This document shows, one piece after another, positions 44,347 to 53,329 of a DNA stretch of 64,000 bases (position 1 is its first letter; every line of letters starts with the position of its first letter). Source of the stretch: Roseofilum capinflatum BLCC-M114 (GTDB lineage: Bacteria; Cyanobacteriota; Cyanobacteriia; Cyanobacteriales; Desertifilaceae); NCBI RefSeq assembly GCF_030068505.1, contig NZ_JAQOSO010000109.1:51125-115124 (forward strand), read 5' to 3'. The translations under genes and the position numbers were made by a program. The notes beneath the pieces are model-generated. The model worked only from the letters and a program-made list of their open reading frames with translations, searched no databases and was not told where the DNA came from.

Positions 44347-45348
44347 CTACTGTCGTTCCAGGATTTCCATCCGTACTGGGGCAACGCCCGTACTCATCAA
44401 TCCCAGTTCTTGGGCTGCGCCTTTAGACAGGTCGATGATGCGGTTGCGAATATAGGGGCCGCGATCATTAATCCGTACAACCAGGGAACGGCCATTATCC
44501 ATATTGGTAACCCGCACCATGGTATTGAACGGTAAGTTGCGATGGGCAGCCGTTAACCCATATTGATTATATCGTTCCCCATTAGCGGTTAAGTTGCCAT
44601 GGAATCCGGGGCCATACCAGGAAGCCCATCCACTAACGGCTTGGACTGTAACGAATTCCCCTTGGGAGGCAGAGGGGTTGTTGAGGGCTTTGCCTGGAGC
44701 GGTAACGGGTTTACCGTAGACTTCTTCGATCGGGGGAGCATTTCCGAGGAGGCGACGCAGACGGTTGGTTGCTTGGACGGCATCCTGGGTGGAATTTTGG
44801 GTGGTGTCGGGTAAGATTACGTCCTGTCCCATAGTCACTAGGGTTTGGTCATTGGCTTGAATGAGATAGGTTTCTAAGTCTTCATCCCATTTGAGGGCGA
44901 TCGCCTCAGCATCGTCTACGCTACGCACCCATACCGAGAGTTTTTCGGCGACTGCTTCAGCTTCTCGAACTGCTTGGGTATTGGATAGGTTAACCATGGA
45001 CACTTGAGCCATGGGCACGGTCGAGACTTCCTGAGCTTTTTCTTGTGTTTCTTGTGTTTCTTGTGTAATCGGCTCACCTAAAAAGGTGAGAACCGGAATA
45101 TTTTGGACGTATAATGTGGCGGCTTCTTGTCCATCCAGGGTATGGGGATAAATTTTGGTGGCCGAGTGAGGATCGGCTTCAGGGAGCTTTGCCGACATGG
45201 AAGCGGTACTGTCTTGTTCTCGTTGGGCGATCGCTTCTGACTCAGAAGCCACAAGGTTAGCGCTCGGCTCTGCGTGACCGGAAGACCCCGATCCCAGGGT
45301 CAAGAGGAGAGCAGAAACAGTTAAAGTTTTCCAAAGATGTTGGTTCAT
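44347..45348 (-). CDS. RlpA-like septal/cell-wall lipoprotein family protein
   Basis: A 333-residue exported protein with a signal peptide (about 1-27, ending GHA) and a C-terminal double-psi beta-barrel of the RlpA family: GWASWYGPGFHGNLTANGERYNQ, TAAHRNLPFNTMVRVTNMDNGRSLVVRINDRGPY and IIDLSKGAAQELGL. In E. coli RlpA is a lytic transglycosylase for naked glycans; whether this one is active is uncertain, though the Asp of NDRGPY is present. The middle contains a short repeat TQETQETQEK. It likely acts in the periplasm on peptidoglycan. Confidence 0.85.
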   Translation of the reverse strand: MNQHLWKTLTVSALLLTLGSGSSGHAEPSANLVASESEAIAQREQDSTASMSAKLPEADPHSATKIYPHTLDGQEAATLYVQNIPVLTFLGEPITQETQETQEKAQEVSTVPMAQVSMVNLSNTQAVREAEAVAEKLSVWVRSVDDAEAIALKWDEDLETYLIQANDQTLVTMGQDVILPDTTQNSTQDAVQATNRLRRLLGNAPPIEEVYGKPVTAPGKALNNPSASQGEFVTVQAVSGWASWYGPGFHGNLTANGERYNQYGLTAAHRNLPFNTMVRVTNMDNGRSLVVRINDRGPYIRNRIIDLSKGAAQELGLMSTGVAPVRMEILERQ

Positions 45349-45877
45349 AAACTTTTAGGTTGTGAGGACAAGAGCGGTAGAGTCTTAACCCTGATGTTCC
45401 ATCTGAAATTTACAGTTGTTATCAGATTGACTTAGCCGTTCTGAAAAACTTAGACAAACTATGACAAACCTAGATCGAGTTGCACATAATCTGATGTTTT
45501 CTTCCTGCTTCGTCGTGTCCGCTTTGCCGAAACATTGCGTTTGTTTGACACTCCACAGGCACACCCCGAGGAACTCTCGGTGAATAACTGTCAGTTCCCC
45601 TACTTTTACCGCTCCAACAGAGGGTAGAATAACCTTCAGTTGTGGAGGGTTTTAGGTTTCTTGGTCTAAAAATCGAACTCGTTATGAATTTGATTTTTTG
45701 GTTGAACAGCGATAGGTTATCACAGTTTTTCGGGATTGGGAAAGGCCGCGATCCCCAAAAAAATAAGTACAAATACGCTGTATGGATTGCCCAGACTAAG
45801 ATACACCCTGCGATCCCGCGATGGATAAGAATATTTGATAGATGCCCCCAAAAGGGGGGAAATTGGGAGCTGAAACC
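45349..45877. other. 529-base region between rlpA-like gene and purM
   Basis: A long non-coding stretch between divergent genes. It has a hairpin GAGGAACTCTCGGTGAATAACTGTCAGTTCC (45568-45598, imperfect), AT-rich patches, and a GCCCCCAAAAGGGGGG tract (45844-45859) before the purM start. Open frames in it, one on each strand, look unlike any family. No gene is called, and a small RNA is possible but not supported. Confidence 0.5.
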
Positions 45878-46903
45878 ATGGATTATCAAGAATCAGGAGT
45901 GAATATTGAGGCGGGTCGAGCGTTTGTGGGCCAGATTCGTCGTTGGGTGGAGAGTACCTATCGCCCGGAAGTGTTGGGGGGTTTAGGGGGATTTGGGGGC
46001 TGTTTTCAGTTGCCGGGAGGGTATTCACAACCGGTTTTGGTGTCGGGAACCGATGGGGTGGGAACCAAGTTGAAGATTGCCCAAGCCTGCGATCGCCACC
46101 ATACCATCGGCATTGATTTAGTCGCCATGTGCGTCAATGATGTGCTGACTTCTGGCGCTGAACCCCTGTTTTTTCTGGATTATCTCGCTACGGGTCAGTT
46201 AAATCCAGAACAATTAGAACAAGTAGTTTTTGGGATTGCCCAGGGATGTAAGGAGGCTGGATGTGCCCTGTTGGGAGGAGAGACGGCGGAAATGCCGGGA
46301 TTTTACCCGGTGGGTGAGTACGATTTAGCGGGCTTTTGTGTGGGCATTGTGGAAAGAGAGCGGTTATTGGATGGCTCGCAAGTCCGCGTGGGGGATGTGG
46401 CAATAGGGTTAGCCAGTCAGGGCGTTCACAGTAATGGCTTTAGTTTGGTTCGCAAAATTGTGGAAACTCAAGGTTTAAGTTGGCAGGCGATCCCCAAGGG
46501 ATTAAATAAACCGTTGGGTGAAGTTTTACTCACCCCAACAAAGCTTTATGTTAAACCGATTTTAACCGCCATAGCTGAAGGTTTAGATATCCATGGAATG
46601 GCCCATATTACCGGGGGAGGATTACCCGAAAATTTACCCCGTTGTTTAGGTCAAAATCAATCCATTGCCATGAATTGGAGTGCCTGGGAAATTCCGCCCA
46701 TTTTCCAATGGTTAGCCCAAGCGGGATCGGTGGCAGAAAAAGAGATGTTTAATACGTTTAATATGGGCATTGGCTTTGTTGTCTTGATCGATCCCGAACA
46801 AGCCGAATTTGCCCTCAATACCTTTGATGCACAAGGGATTCAAGCCTTTGAGATCGGTAAAGTTGTGTCAGGAAACGGGGAGTTGCTGGGCGCTAGGGAA
46901 TAG
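45878..46903 (+). CDS. purM: Phosphoribosylformylglycinamidine cyclo-ligase PurM
   Basis: A 341-residue AIR synthetase, the fifth step of purine synthesis. Family signatures are [20 protein letters not shown] at the start, [13 protein letters not shown] (about 59-71), [55 protein letters not shown] and [13 protein letters not shown]. The ATG at 45878 gives the normal MDY start, and the 12-codon extension upstream is left out. The length is typical. The gene is alone, followed by a heptamer array. Confidence 0.95.
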   Translation: MDYQESGVNIEAGRAFVGQIRRWVESTYRPEVLGGLGGFGGCFQLPGGYSQPVLVSGTDGVGTKLKIAQACDRHHTIGIDLVAMCVNDVLTSGAEPLFFLDYLATGQLNPEQLEQVVFGIAQGCKEAGCALLGGETAEMPGFYPVGEYDLAGFCVGIVERERLLDGSQVRVGDVAIGLASQGVHSNGFSLVRKIVETQGLSWQAIPKGLNKPLGEVLLTPTKLYVKPILTAIAEGLDIHGMAHITGGGLPENLPRCLGQNQSIAMNWSAWEIPPIFQWLAQAGSVAEKEMFNTFNMGIGFVVLIDPEQAEFALNTFDAQGIQAFEIGKVVSGNGELLGARE

Positions 46904-46908
46904 GTTTG

Positions 46909-46938
46909 AGGCAATAGGCAATAGGCAATAGGCAATAG
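46909..46938. repeat. AGGCAAT heptamer array (inverse orientation)
   Basis: Four copies of AGGCAAT, the reverse complement of ATTGCCT, directly after purM. It shows the heptamer occurs in both orientations relative to flanking genes. Confidence 0.85.
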
Positions 46939-47088
46939 AAAATGTCCTAACTTTCCCTTTCTCTGGTGTGGCGGTTTCTATAGTCGGCGATAAAACTCCG
47001 TTTCGCTAGATTTTTCTTTGTGCAGGAGACTAAAAGCTGATACCCTAGATTGGGAGAGTTTAGATAACAAGGGAAGGGAGCATTTATT

Positions 47089-48090
47089 GTGGCTGTTTTA
47101 CCAGCAACTCAGGAGCGTTTACAGATTAAACATCTCAGTCATTCTGATCGAGAAGATGCTACGGTCGATGGCCAAGATGTAATCGATGGATTAAGCCAAA
47201 ATCCGAAGACATTACCCCCGAAGTATTTCTACGATAGCTATGGCTCGCAATTATTCGAGCAAATTTGCGAGCTACCCGAATATTATCCCACCCGTACAGA
47301 AGATTCTATTCTTAATCAATATGCCGATGAAATTGCCCAGATGACGGGTGCTTGTGAGTTGGTGGAGCTAGGAAGCGGAAGCTCTACGAAAACCCGTCGC
47401 TTGTTAGATGCGTATCAAACTTTGACGGACTCCCTGCACTATATCCCCATTGATGTTAGTGGTAGCATTCTCACGGAAAGTGCCCAGCAGTTGCTCCAAG
47501 AGTATCCCCATCTACAGATTCAAGGGTTGGTGGGAACTTATGAAGAAGCTTTAGTCGAACTGGAACGAACCCCTGCACCTTCTCGGATGGTATTCTTTTT
47601 AGGTAGCAGTTTGGGGAATCTGAATCCTCAAGAGTGCGATCGCTTCTTCGACCATATTTTAGACGCTCTACACATGGGCGAATATTTCCTCCTCGGTGTA
47701 GACTTACAAAAGCCCAAAGATATCCTAGAAGCAGCTTACAATGACGCTCAAGGCGTTACTGCTGAATTTAATCTCAACATGCTGGATCATCTCAACCAGC
47801 GTTTTGGGGGCAATTTTAAGCGGCAAAACTTTGAACATTGGGCTTTTTATAACCAGGAATTGAACCAAATTGAGATGCATTTGCGCTGTTTGAGCGCTCA
47901 TTCTGTTGAGTTAGCTGCCCTCGATTTTCAAGTTAAATTTGAGACTGGAGAAACCATTAGAACCGAGATATCCCGTAAATTTAATGTACAGACAGTGCAA
48001 GACGAACTAGCCGCAAAAGGTCTAAAACCAATCACTGCTTGGACGGATTCCAAACGGTGGTTTGGATTAATCCTCTCGCAAAAAGTATAA
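47089..48090 (+). CDS. egtD: L-histidine N-alpha-methyltransferase EgtD
   Basis: A 333-residue SAM-dependent enzyme trimethylating histidine to hercynine, the first step of ergothioneine synthesis. Features are LPPKYFYDSYGSQLFEQICELPEYYPTRTE (about 42-71), the SAM-binding ELGSGSSTKTRRLLDA (about 92-107), VFFLGSSLGNLNP, FNLNMLDHLNQRFGGNF and EIHLRC-like EMHLRCLSA, then FETGETIRTEISRKF. The start is a GTG at 47089 with GGGAG 9-13 bases upstream. It is the first gene of a four-gene operon, six bases from the next gene. Confidence 0.92.
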   Translation: MAVLPATQERLQIKHLSHSDREDATVDGQDVIDGLSQNPKTLPPKYFYDSYGSQLFEQICELPEYYPTRTEDSILNQYADEIAQMTGACELVELGSGSSTKTRRLLDAYQTLTDSLHYIPIDVSGSILTESAQQLLQEYPHLQIQGLVGTYEEALVELERTPAPSRMVFFLGSSLGNLNPQECDRFFDHILDALHMGEYFLLGVDLQKPKDILEAAYNDAQGVTAEFNLNMLDHLNQRFGGNFKRQNFEHWAFYNQELNQIEMHLRCLSAHSVELAALDFQVKFETGETIRTEISRKFNVQTVQDELAAKGLKPITAWTDSKRWFGLILSQKV

Positions 48091-48096
48091 AAAGAC

Positions 48097-49425
48097 ATGA
48101 ATAAACTGACCTCATTACAGAATCTAGAGCTGGATAAGTGCGATCGCCAAACCCTCCTCAACTACTTCCAAAACTCCTGGGAATTAGAAGAAATTCTCAT
48201 GAAAAGCCTAGTCCACAATGACAGCTTTTACCTCAACCCCGATCCCCTGAGAAATCCCATTATCTTCTACCTCGGACACTCCCCCGTCTTCTACATCAAC
48301 AAACTCATTCGAGTAGAATTATTAGACCAACGCATTAATCCCGACTACGAAATACTATTTGAACTTGGAGTCGATCCCAGCAGTCCAGAAGAGCTAGAAG
48401 AAGCAACCAAAAACATTAATTGGCCAGAAGTCGAACAAGTTTGGGACTATCGGGAAAAAGCCAAAGAAACCATTACCCAAGTCATCAAAACCTGTTCCCT
48501 CAATCTTCCCATCACCCAAACCCATCCCCTTTGGGCTTTAATCATGGCAATGGAGCATAACCGGATTCACTTTGAAACCTCCTCCATGTTGCTTAGACAA
48601 TTCTCGGTTGAGCATCTTAAACGTCCCGAAACCTGGCAATATGCCCCCTCAAATCAGACTACTCCCGAAAATAAAATGATTGCCATTTCTGGAGGAAAAG
48701 TTAACCTTGGAAAACCCGAAAACTCTAACACCTACGGTTGGGATAGCGAATATGGAACTCGCACCGTAGAAGTCCAACCTTTTTTCGCCAGTCAACACCT
48801 GATTACTAACGGAGAATTTCTGCAATTTGTCCAAGATCGGGGCTATGAAAACCCAGAATTCTGGGATGATGAATCCTGGAATTGGAAGCAAGAAAACAAC
48901 GTCAAACACCCCAAATTCTGGATCGAAAAAAATGGCAGCTACCAGTACCGCACCCTCTTCGAGGAAATCGACTTACCCCTAGATTGGCCCGTGGAAGTTA
49001 ACCATTATGAAGCCATGGCCTATTGTCACTGGAAAGGCGAAGGAACCCGCTTAATGAGCGAAGCAGAATGGAAAATCGCCACGGGAAAGTCTGATGATCA
49101 TCAAGACTGTAACCTCAATGTAAAATTTGGTTCTCCCTCCCCTGTAAGAAGCTTAAAAAATTCTGAAGCATCCTCCGGACTCTACGATCTTCGCGGTAAT
49201 GTTTGGGAATGGCTCAGTGATGAATTTAAGCCCTTACCCGGATTTAAACCCCATCCCCTATATGAAGATTATTCTGCTCCATTTTTCGACAGCGATCATA
49301 AGATAATGTTAGGCGGATCTTGGGCCAGCACAGGTGCTTATGCATCTCCCTCTTGTCGGAATTGGTTCCGCAAGAATTTTTATCAACATGCCGGTTTTCG
49401 TATCGCTCAAAATCGAGTGGGTTAA
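48097..49425 (+). CDS. OvoA-type iron-dependent sulfoxide synthase (EgtB function likely)
   Basis: A 442-residue protein with an N-terminal DinB-like domain and a C-terminal FGE-sulfatase (formylglycine-generating-enzyme-like) domain. Iron ligands are visible: His61 in YLGHSP and H154-x3-H158-x-E160 in EHNRIHFE; the FGE part includes GLYDLRGNVWEWLSDEF and MLGGSWAS. The start resembles OvoA (FQNSWELEEILMKSLVHNDSFY...DPLRNPIIFYLGH) rather than classical EgtB, but there is no C-terminal methyltransferase domain as in OvoA. Published work shows that some cyanobacteria use such adapted OvoA relatives to make ergothioneine with EgtD; this gene next to egtD fits that. Confidence 0.88.
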   Translation: MNKLTSLQNLELDKCDRQTLLNYFQNSWELEEILMKSLVHNDSFYLNPDPLRNPIIFYLGHSPVFYINKLIRVELLDQRINPDYEILFELGVDPSSPEELEEATKNINWPEVEQVWDYREKAKETITQVIKTCSLNLPITQTHPLWALIMAMEHNRIHFETSSMLLRQFSVEHLKRPETWQYAPSNQTTPENKMIAISGGKVNLGKPENSNTYGWDSEYGTRTVEVQPFFASQHLITNGEFLQFVQDRGYENPEFWDDESWNWKQENNVKHPKFWIEKNGSYQYRTLFEEIDLPLDWPVEVNHYEAMAYCHWKGEGTRLMSEAEWKIATGKSDDHQDCNLNVKFGSPSPVRSLKNSEASSGLYDLRGNVWEWLSDEFKPLPGFKPHPLYEDYSAPFFDSDHKIMLGGSWASTGAYASPSCRNWFRKNFYQHAGFRIAQNRVG

Positions 49426-49457
49426 CCTTAAGCCAATCAACTATAATCTCCAAACTT

Positions 49458-51218
49458 ATGACTTATAAAATTAAGCCTCTCAGTTTTCTGCTATTAGCGA
49501 CTCTTTGCTTCAGTCAAACCGGTGTTAAGGTTCATGCCAAAGACTCCTTAGAAGCATTAGAAGCATTAGATGCATCTAAGGGGACTCATTTAGCTCGTAT
49601 GGACTCTCCGAATCAAATCGGGTTACAAGGACAAACAATTGTCCTTACAGGGCGAAGTTTAACAACGGCTGATGTAGCTCAGGTTGCCAGAAATGGGGCG
49701 AGGGTTACCATTAGTGATGAAGCGTCCAATCGCATCCAAAAAGCCCATGAGATTTTGCTGTTAGCGGCTAGAAGTGGACATCAGATTTACGGAGTGACTG
49801 CTGGAGTCGGACTCAATAAAGATCAGTCTTTTGTCGATCCTAGTGGTGGTTTAAGCGAAGAAGTTATTGAAGTTTCTAAAGAATTCAACCGTAACTTAAT
49901 TTACGCTCACACGGCTGGAGTCGGGCCAGAAATGAGTCCAGAAGTGGTTAGAGCAATCATGGTTACTCGCCTCAACTCAATTCTCTTTGGCGCGACTGGC
50001 GCACAACCTCGCGTTGCCGAGCTGTACCGTGATTTTCTCAATAATGATATTATTCCCGTTATGCCATCACGGGGTTCAGTTGGACAAGCAGATATTACCT
50101 TAATTACTCATATTGGGCTGGCAATGCTTGGTGAAGGTGAGGTGTATTTCCAAGGTCAAAAAATGCCAGCCAGCAGAGCGCTAGAGGCTGTTGGACTAGA
50201 ACCCTTAGATATTTTTGGTCGAGATGCCCTATCCATCCTTAGTTCTAATGCTTATTCTGCTGCCTTGGCAGCATTAGCCATCGAAGATTTAAAGCACTTA
50301 CTTGAGGTCAATAAAATCTTATTTGCTCTAAGTTTAGAAGCTTTAGATGGTAACATTGAGCCGTTCTTACAAGATAGTCATGTTATTCGTCCTTTTCCTT
50401 CTGTGACTTCAGCCGCTAGAGATATTCGCACAATTTTAGCAGGAAGTTACTTGTGGGAGCCTTCAGAAGACCGTGCTTTGCAAGATCCCTTGAGTTTCCG
50501 TACAGCAGCGTATACCTTGGGTGCTGTAGAGCAATCCTTAGCAGAATTGGAGACTATGTTGCAAATTCAACTGAACTCTTCCGATGATAATCCTGCTATT
50601 ATTTTAGATGTCTCTACCCCATCCAATTTACCTGAAGAAGCCTCGAAGTATGTGGCAGAGGATGGACTTAGAGGTGCATTAATCCCAACAGGGAACTTTT
50701 CTCCTCTTCCTTGGGTGATTTCTTTTCAGGAAGCGGCGATCGCCCTGAGTCACCTCTCTAATGCATCAGCACAACGCACCATCAAACTTGCCGATCCTCA
50801 CTTTACCCATCTTAGTCGTTTTCTAGGAACCGATCAAACCTTTCATGCTTATGGGGCAATACAAAAGGTTTTTGCTTCTCTAGCTGCTGAAAATCAATCC
50901 TTGGCTGTTCCTGTCTCTATGGATTTAATCTCAATTGCAGGTAACATTGAAGATACATCAACTAATGCACCTCGCGTCATTCGCCGCTTTCAGCAAATGA
51001 CTGATAATCTCTATTACATTCTGGGGATTGAAATGATGCATATTGGTCAAGCCATTAATTTAAGGCAACAAAAAAATCCTGGATTAAGGCTCTCAGGTGC
51101 TACCCGTACCTTCTTCAATAATTACCGTCGCTCTGTCTCTTTTTTACAAGTAGATCGCCCTCTTTCTCCTGATATTGAGGCTTCTTATCAATTTTTGAAG
51201 CAATACCCCGTTCGATAA
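49458..51218 (+). CDS. Exported MIO-less histidine/aromatic ammonia-lyase-like protein
   Basis: A 586-residue protein of the HAL/PAL lyase superfamily with a signal peptide (about 1-27, ending VHA). Homology is clear: YGVTAGVG with Tyr111 (about 111-118), LSSNAY (261-266), QDPLSFRT, NSSDDNP and GNFSPLPWV. The segment where active enzymes have GSVGASGDL, whose Ala-Ser-Gly forms the MIO cofactor, reads GSVGQADITL (206-215), so the MIO tripeptide is absent. Related MIO-less lyases include ergothionase, which splits ergothioneine without MIO, so action on a thiohistidine in the periplasm is attractive here but inferred. The ATG at 49458 is chosen because the frame upstream overlaps the previous gene. 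The mature N-terminus has LEALEALDAS repeats. Confidence 0.85.
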   Translation: MTYKIKPLSFLLLATLCFSQTGVKVHAKDSLEALEALDASKGTHLARMDSPNQIGLQGQTIVLTGRSLTTADVAQVARNGARVTISDEASNRIQKAHEILLLAARSGHQIYGVTAGVGLNKDQSFVDPSGGLSEEVIEVSKEFNRNLIYAHTAGVGPEMSPEVVRAIMVTRLNSILFGATGAQPRVAELYRDFLNNDIIPVMPSRGSVGQADITLITHIGLAMLGEGEVYFQGQKMPASRALEAVGLEPLDIFGRDALSILSSNAYSAALAALAIEDLKHLLEVNKILFALSLEALDGNIEPFLQDSHVIRPFPSVTSAARDIRTILAGSYLWEPSEDRALQDPLSFRTAAYTLGAVEQSLAELETMLQIQLNSSDDNPAIILDVSTPSNLPEEASKYVAEDGLRGALIPTGNFSPLPWVISFQEAAIALSHLSNASAQRTIKLADPHFTHLSRFLGTDQTFHAYGAIQKVFASLAAENQSLAVPVSMDLISIAGNIEDTSTNAPRVIRRFQQMTDNLYYILGIEMMHIGQAINLRQQKNPGLRLSGATRTFFNNYRRSVSFLQVDRPLSPDIEASYQFLKQYPVR

Positions 51219-51262
51219 TGAATGAAGTCCTTAGAACACTTTGATAGGCAAAATTATTAACC

Positions 51263-51757
51263 ATGAGACCCCAACCCATTCCCCCACAACCTGGCCAAGA
51301 ATCTGTTTGGGATTACCCCAGACCCGCTATTTTGCAAGATACAGATAAATATCTGAAAGTCATTTGTAATGGCATTGTGTTAGCTGAAACAACCAAAGGG
51401 AAAAGAGTTTTAGAAACAAGTCATCCCCCAACCTATTATTTCCCCATTGAAGATGTGAAAACAGAGTATTTGGTTGAAACTCCTAAAAAGGGATTTTGTG
51501 AATGGAAAGGAATTTATATTTATTATGATATCAAAATGGGTGACAAATATATTCAAAAAGCTGCTTGGCGCTGTGTAGAAACCACACCTAACTTTGCTGC
51601 ACTACAAAACCATTACAGCTTTTGGGCTAACCTCATGGATGCCTGTTATGTTAATGATGAGCGAGTAATCCCTCAAGAAGGTAATTTTTATGGAGGATGG
51701 ATTACCTCTGATGTGGTTGGCCCGTTTAAGGGTGGGCCGGGTACATGGGGATGGTAG
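51263..51757 (+). CDS. DUF427 domain protein
   Basis: A 164-residue single DUF427 domain: ESVWDYPRPAIL (about 13-24), then VICNGIVLAETTKGKRVLETSHPPTYYFPIEDVKTEYL (about 36-73) and FCEWKGIYIYYDI (about 82-94). The fold is a small beta protein whose role is not known. It lies 44 bases after the lyase gene on the same strand, as the last gene of the egtD operon, so it may act on or bind a product of the pathway. No signal peptide is visible, so it is probably cytoplasmic. Confidence 0.8.
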   Translation: MRPQPIPPQPGQESVWDYPRPAILQDTDKYLKVICNGIVLAETTKGKRVLETSHPPTYYFPIEDVKTEYLVETPKKGFCEWKGIYIYYDIKMGDKYIQKAAWRCVETTPNFAALQNHYSFWANLMDACYVNDERVIPQEGNFYGGWITSDVVGPFKGGPGTWGW

Positions 51758-51770
51758 AATTAACCCGTGT

Positions 51771-52184
51771 TTAGGGAGATTCCTGCAACCAATCTTCTAA
51801 TTTTAATCCCTCAATTCTGAGCATATCGGAGTCATGGGAGACTAGGGTTAAATCCTGCTCTAGGGCAGTTGCGGCGATTAAAATATCAGCAAATTGGATG
51901 GGTGTGCCTTTACGTCTGAGATTGGCATAGATGCGAGATGCTGTGTGAATGATGTTCATCTGGTCTAAAAACAAAACCTGTAGGGTAGTTTGGCATAAAT
52001 CCTCCAAATGAGCTAATTTTTTTCGAGACTCAATGGCTAATAGTCCTCCTTCCGATTCAAAATAAGTCACACAACTGATAAATAGCCGATCGCCTTGGTA
52101 TTGTGCATTGTTAACCCGATTCCGAATTCCCTGATTATTTTTTAACAGAGCCGTTAAAATATTGGTGTCGAGCAAATAGTCCAT
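51771..52184 (-). CDS. PIN-domain toxin (VapC type)
   Basis: A 137-residue PIN nuclease. The acidic residues typical of VapC are seen: Asp6 in MDYLLDTNIL, the Glu of TYFESEGGL, the Asp of IQFADILIAATALEQ and the Asp of LVSHDSDML. Such toxins cleave RNA and are inhibited by a partner encoded upstream. The gene upstream (52187) lies 2 bases away on the same strand and is the likely antitoxin. Confidence 0.85.
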   Translation of the reverse strand: MDYLLDTNILTALLKNNQGIRNRVNNAQYQGDRLFISCVTYFESEGGLLAIESRKKLAHLEDLCQTTLQVLFLDQMNIIHTASRIYANLRRKGTPIQFADILIAATALEQDLTLVSHDSDMLRIEGLKLEDWLQESP

Positions 52185-52186
52185 GG

Positions 52187-52525
52187 TTAACTGTTCTTCA
52201 CTCCTGTGCGAATTTCTTGAACTGCGGCTTCAAATTGGGAAATTTCGTCAGGGGTTAAATCATCAAAGAAATGAGCCAATGCTTCTGTGCCCAAAATCCT
52301 CCTGACTTTCTCAGTCATCACTTCATCGCTCATCTGTTGCAGCTCTTGCTCGTTGCCGTTTCTGATGAAAACCTCTAAAACTTCATTGAGGGTGCGATCG
52401 CCCTCTAAACCCGCAAACACCTCATCCGTATTCAGGAAATGCTCTACAATGGGGCGGATTCGCTGTTTCAGGGTTTCCTCGGTTTGAGGGGTAATTCCAT
52501 AGTTATTAGTAGCGCTCTGAGTCAT
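52187..52525 (-). CDS. Putative antitoxin partner of the PIN toxin
   Basis: A 112-residue acidic, mostly helical protein encoded 2 bases upstream of the PIN toxin. I do not recognise a DNA-binding domain with certainty. The stretch TLKQRIRPIVEHFLNTDEVFAG and LTPDEISQFEAAVQEIR are helical. The antitoxin role is inferred from position and size only; it could also be an unrelated gene in the same transcript. Confidence 0.6.
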   Translation of the reverse strand: MTQSATNNYGITPQTEETLKQRIRPIVEHFLNTDEVFAGLEGDRTLNEVLEVFIRNGNEQELQQMSDEVMTEKVRRILGTEALAHFFDDLTPDEISQFEAAVQEIRTGVKNS

Positions 52526-52616
52526 GATTTTCTCCTCCCTGGTGAGTGATGGCAGCTACAGATAGTATAGCGAGATCCCCTAAACTCCTTGGTGTTTGCC
52601 TCCCTGTCTTTTGCTA

Positions 52617-52907
52617 ATGAATGTTATTTTATCTGCCTTAGTTCCGGTTACTTTTATTATTTCCATTGGCATGATTGCCGGTCGGACTTTGACTCTGGAG
52701 CGCTCGACCCTTTCTGAACTGGCGGTCTATATTTTAACTCCAGCTTTAATTTCCAGTAGTCTCTATCAAGCCCAGTTATCCACCGACACGACTCTGGGTT
52801 TGATTATGGGATATCTGATTACTTCACTGGGCCCAGCCTTGTTGCAAGGGGGAGGATTACGAGATAGTCTGCGCCTGATTATCAGGTTACCGCTCTGTTT
52901 TGGTCAA
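52617..52907 (+). pseudogene. Truncated AEC-family (auxin efflux carrier) permease
   Basis: The reading frame from the ATG at 52617 starts like an AEC permease (MNVILSALVPVTFIISIGMI, then YILTPALISSSLYQAQLS), but after some 60 residues it jumps to a fragment of a later region (LLQGGGLRDSLRLIIRLPLCFG) and stops soon after. The intact family has about 300 residues and ten helices. The remainder is missing, and the 145-bp repeat begins at 52908 at the broken end. So a deletion followed by repeat insertion is likely. It cannot encode a working transporter. Confidence 0.75.
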
Positions 52908-53052
52908 TTGTTCCGTGTTTATATGTTGTTCCGAGTTCTTATTTATTACGAGGATTTAATAAATTGATTAACGGTGTTAATCAATTTCAATTCTTTTATC
53001 CTTCCGGATAATTGGCAAATTTCCTATTCATTGAACCCGGAGAGTGACAGAA
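52908..53052. repeat. 145-bp dispersed repeat, copy 2
   Basis: Near-identical to 22174-22318 with exactly equal length and about two base differences. It begins TTGTTCCGTGTTTATATGTT and ends AGTGACAGAA. It caps the broken AEC permease gene. Confidence 0.85.
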
Positions 53053-53090
53053 GAGTAGTATTTGACTTACTCCGTCATCAATTCTTCGGG

Positions 53091-53152
53091 GGTGAGGGCA
53101 GGGTCTACTGATAGAATTTGAATGATGTCGCTTCTTCCCTGCCCACCCTACG
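53091..53152. repeat. GGTGAGGGCAGGG/CCCTGCCCACC hairpin
   Basis: GGTGAGGGCAGGG (53091-53103) and CCCTGCCCACC (53137-53147) form an imperfect stem with a 33-base loop. It is one of three such hairpins (30095, 62373). It lies in the 277 bases between the 145-bp repeat and hrcA. Confidence 0.55.
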
Positions 53153-53329
53153 ATGATTGGCGATTTCATACTCCAGAAATAATGGTGTACCCATAAGCTA
53201 TCTCCTTATCCTAGAAGATGGATGGACAAATTCTTGCTATCTTATGACTTATAGATCAAAATTCCCACCGATGAGGTTCTCTAGCATACATCGGTTATCT
53301 ATTCCATAATATTTCTGATATAAACTCAA

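Noticed and set aside
45470..45889. Open frame of 139 residues on the minus strand before purM, with a possible transposon-remnant look
   Set aside because: I could not match it to any TnpB or other protein motif; the composition looks random, so no gene is called.
45642..45902. Open frame on the plus strand in front of purM
   Set aside because: It overlaps the purM start in another frame and has no recognisable domain.
53160..53329. A CIRCE operator before hrcA
   Set aside because: No TTAGCACTC-N9-GAGTGCTAA-like repeat can be seen in the upstream region.
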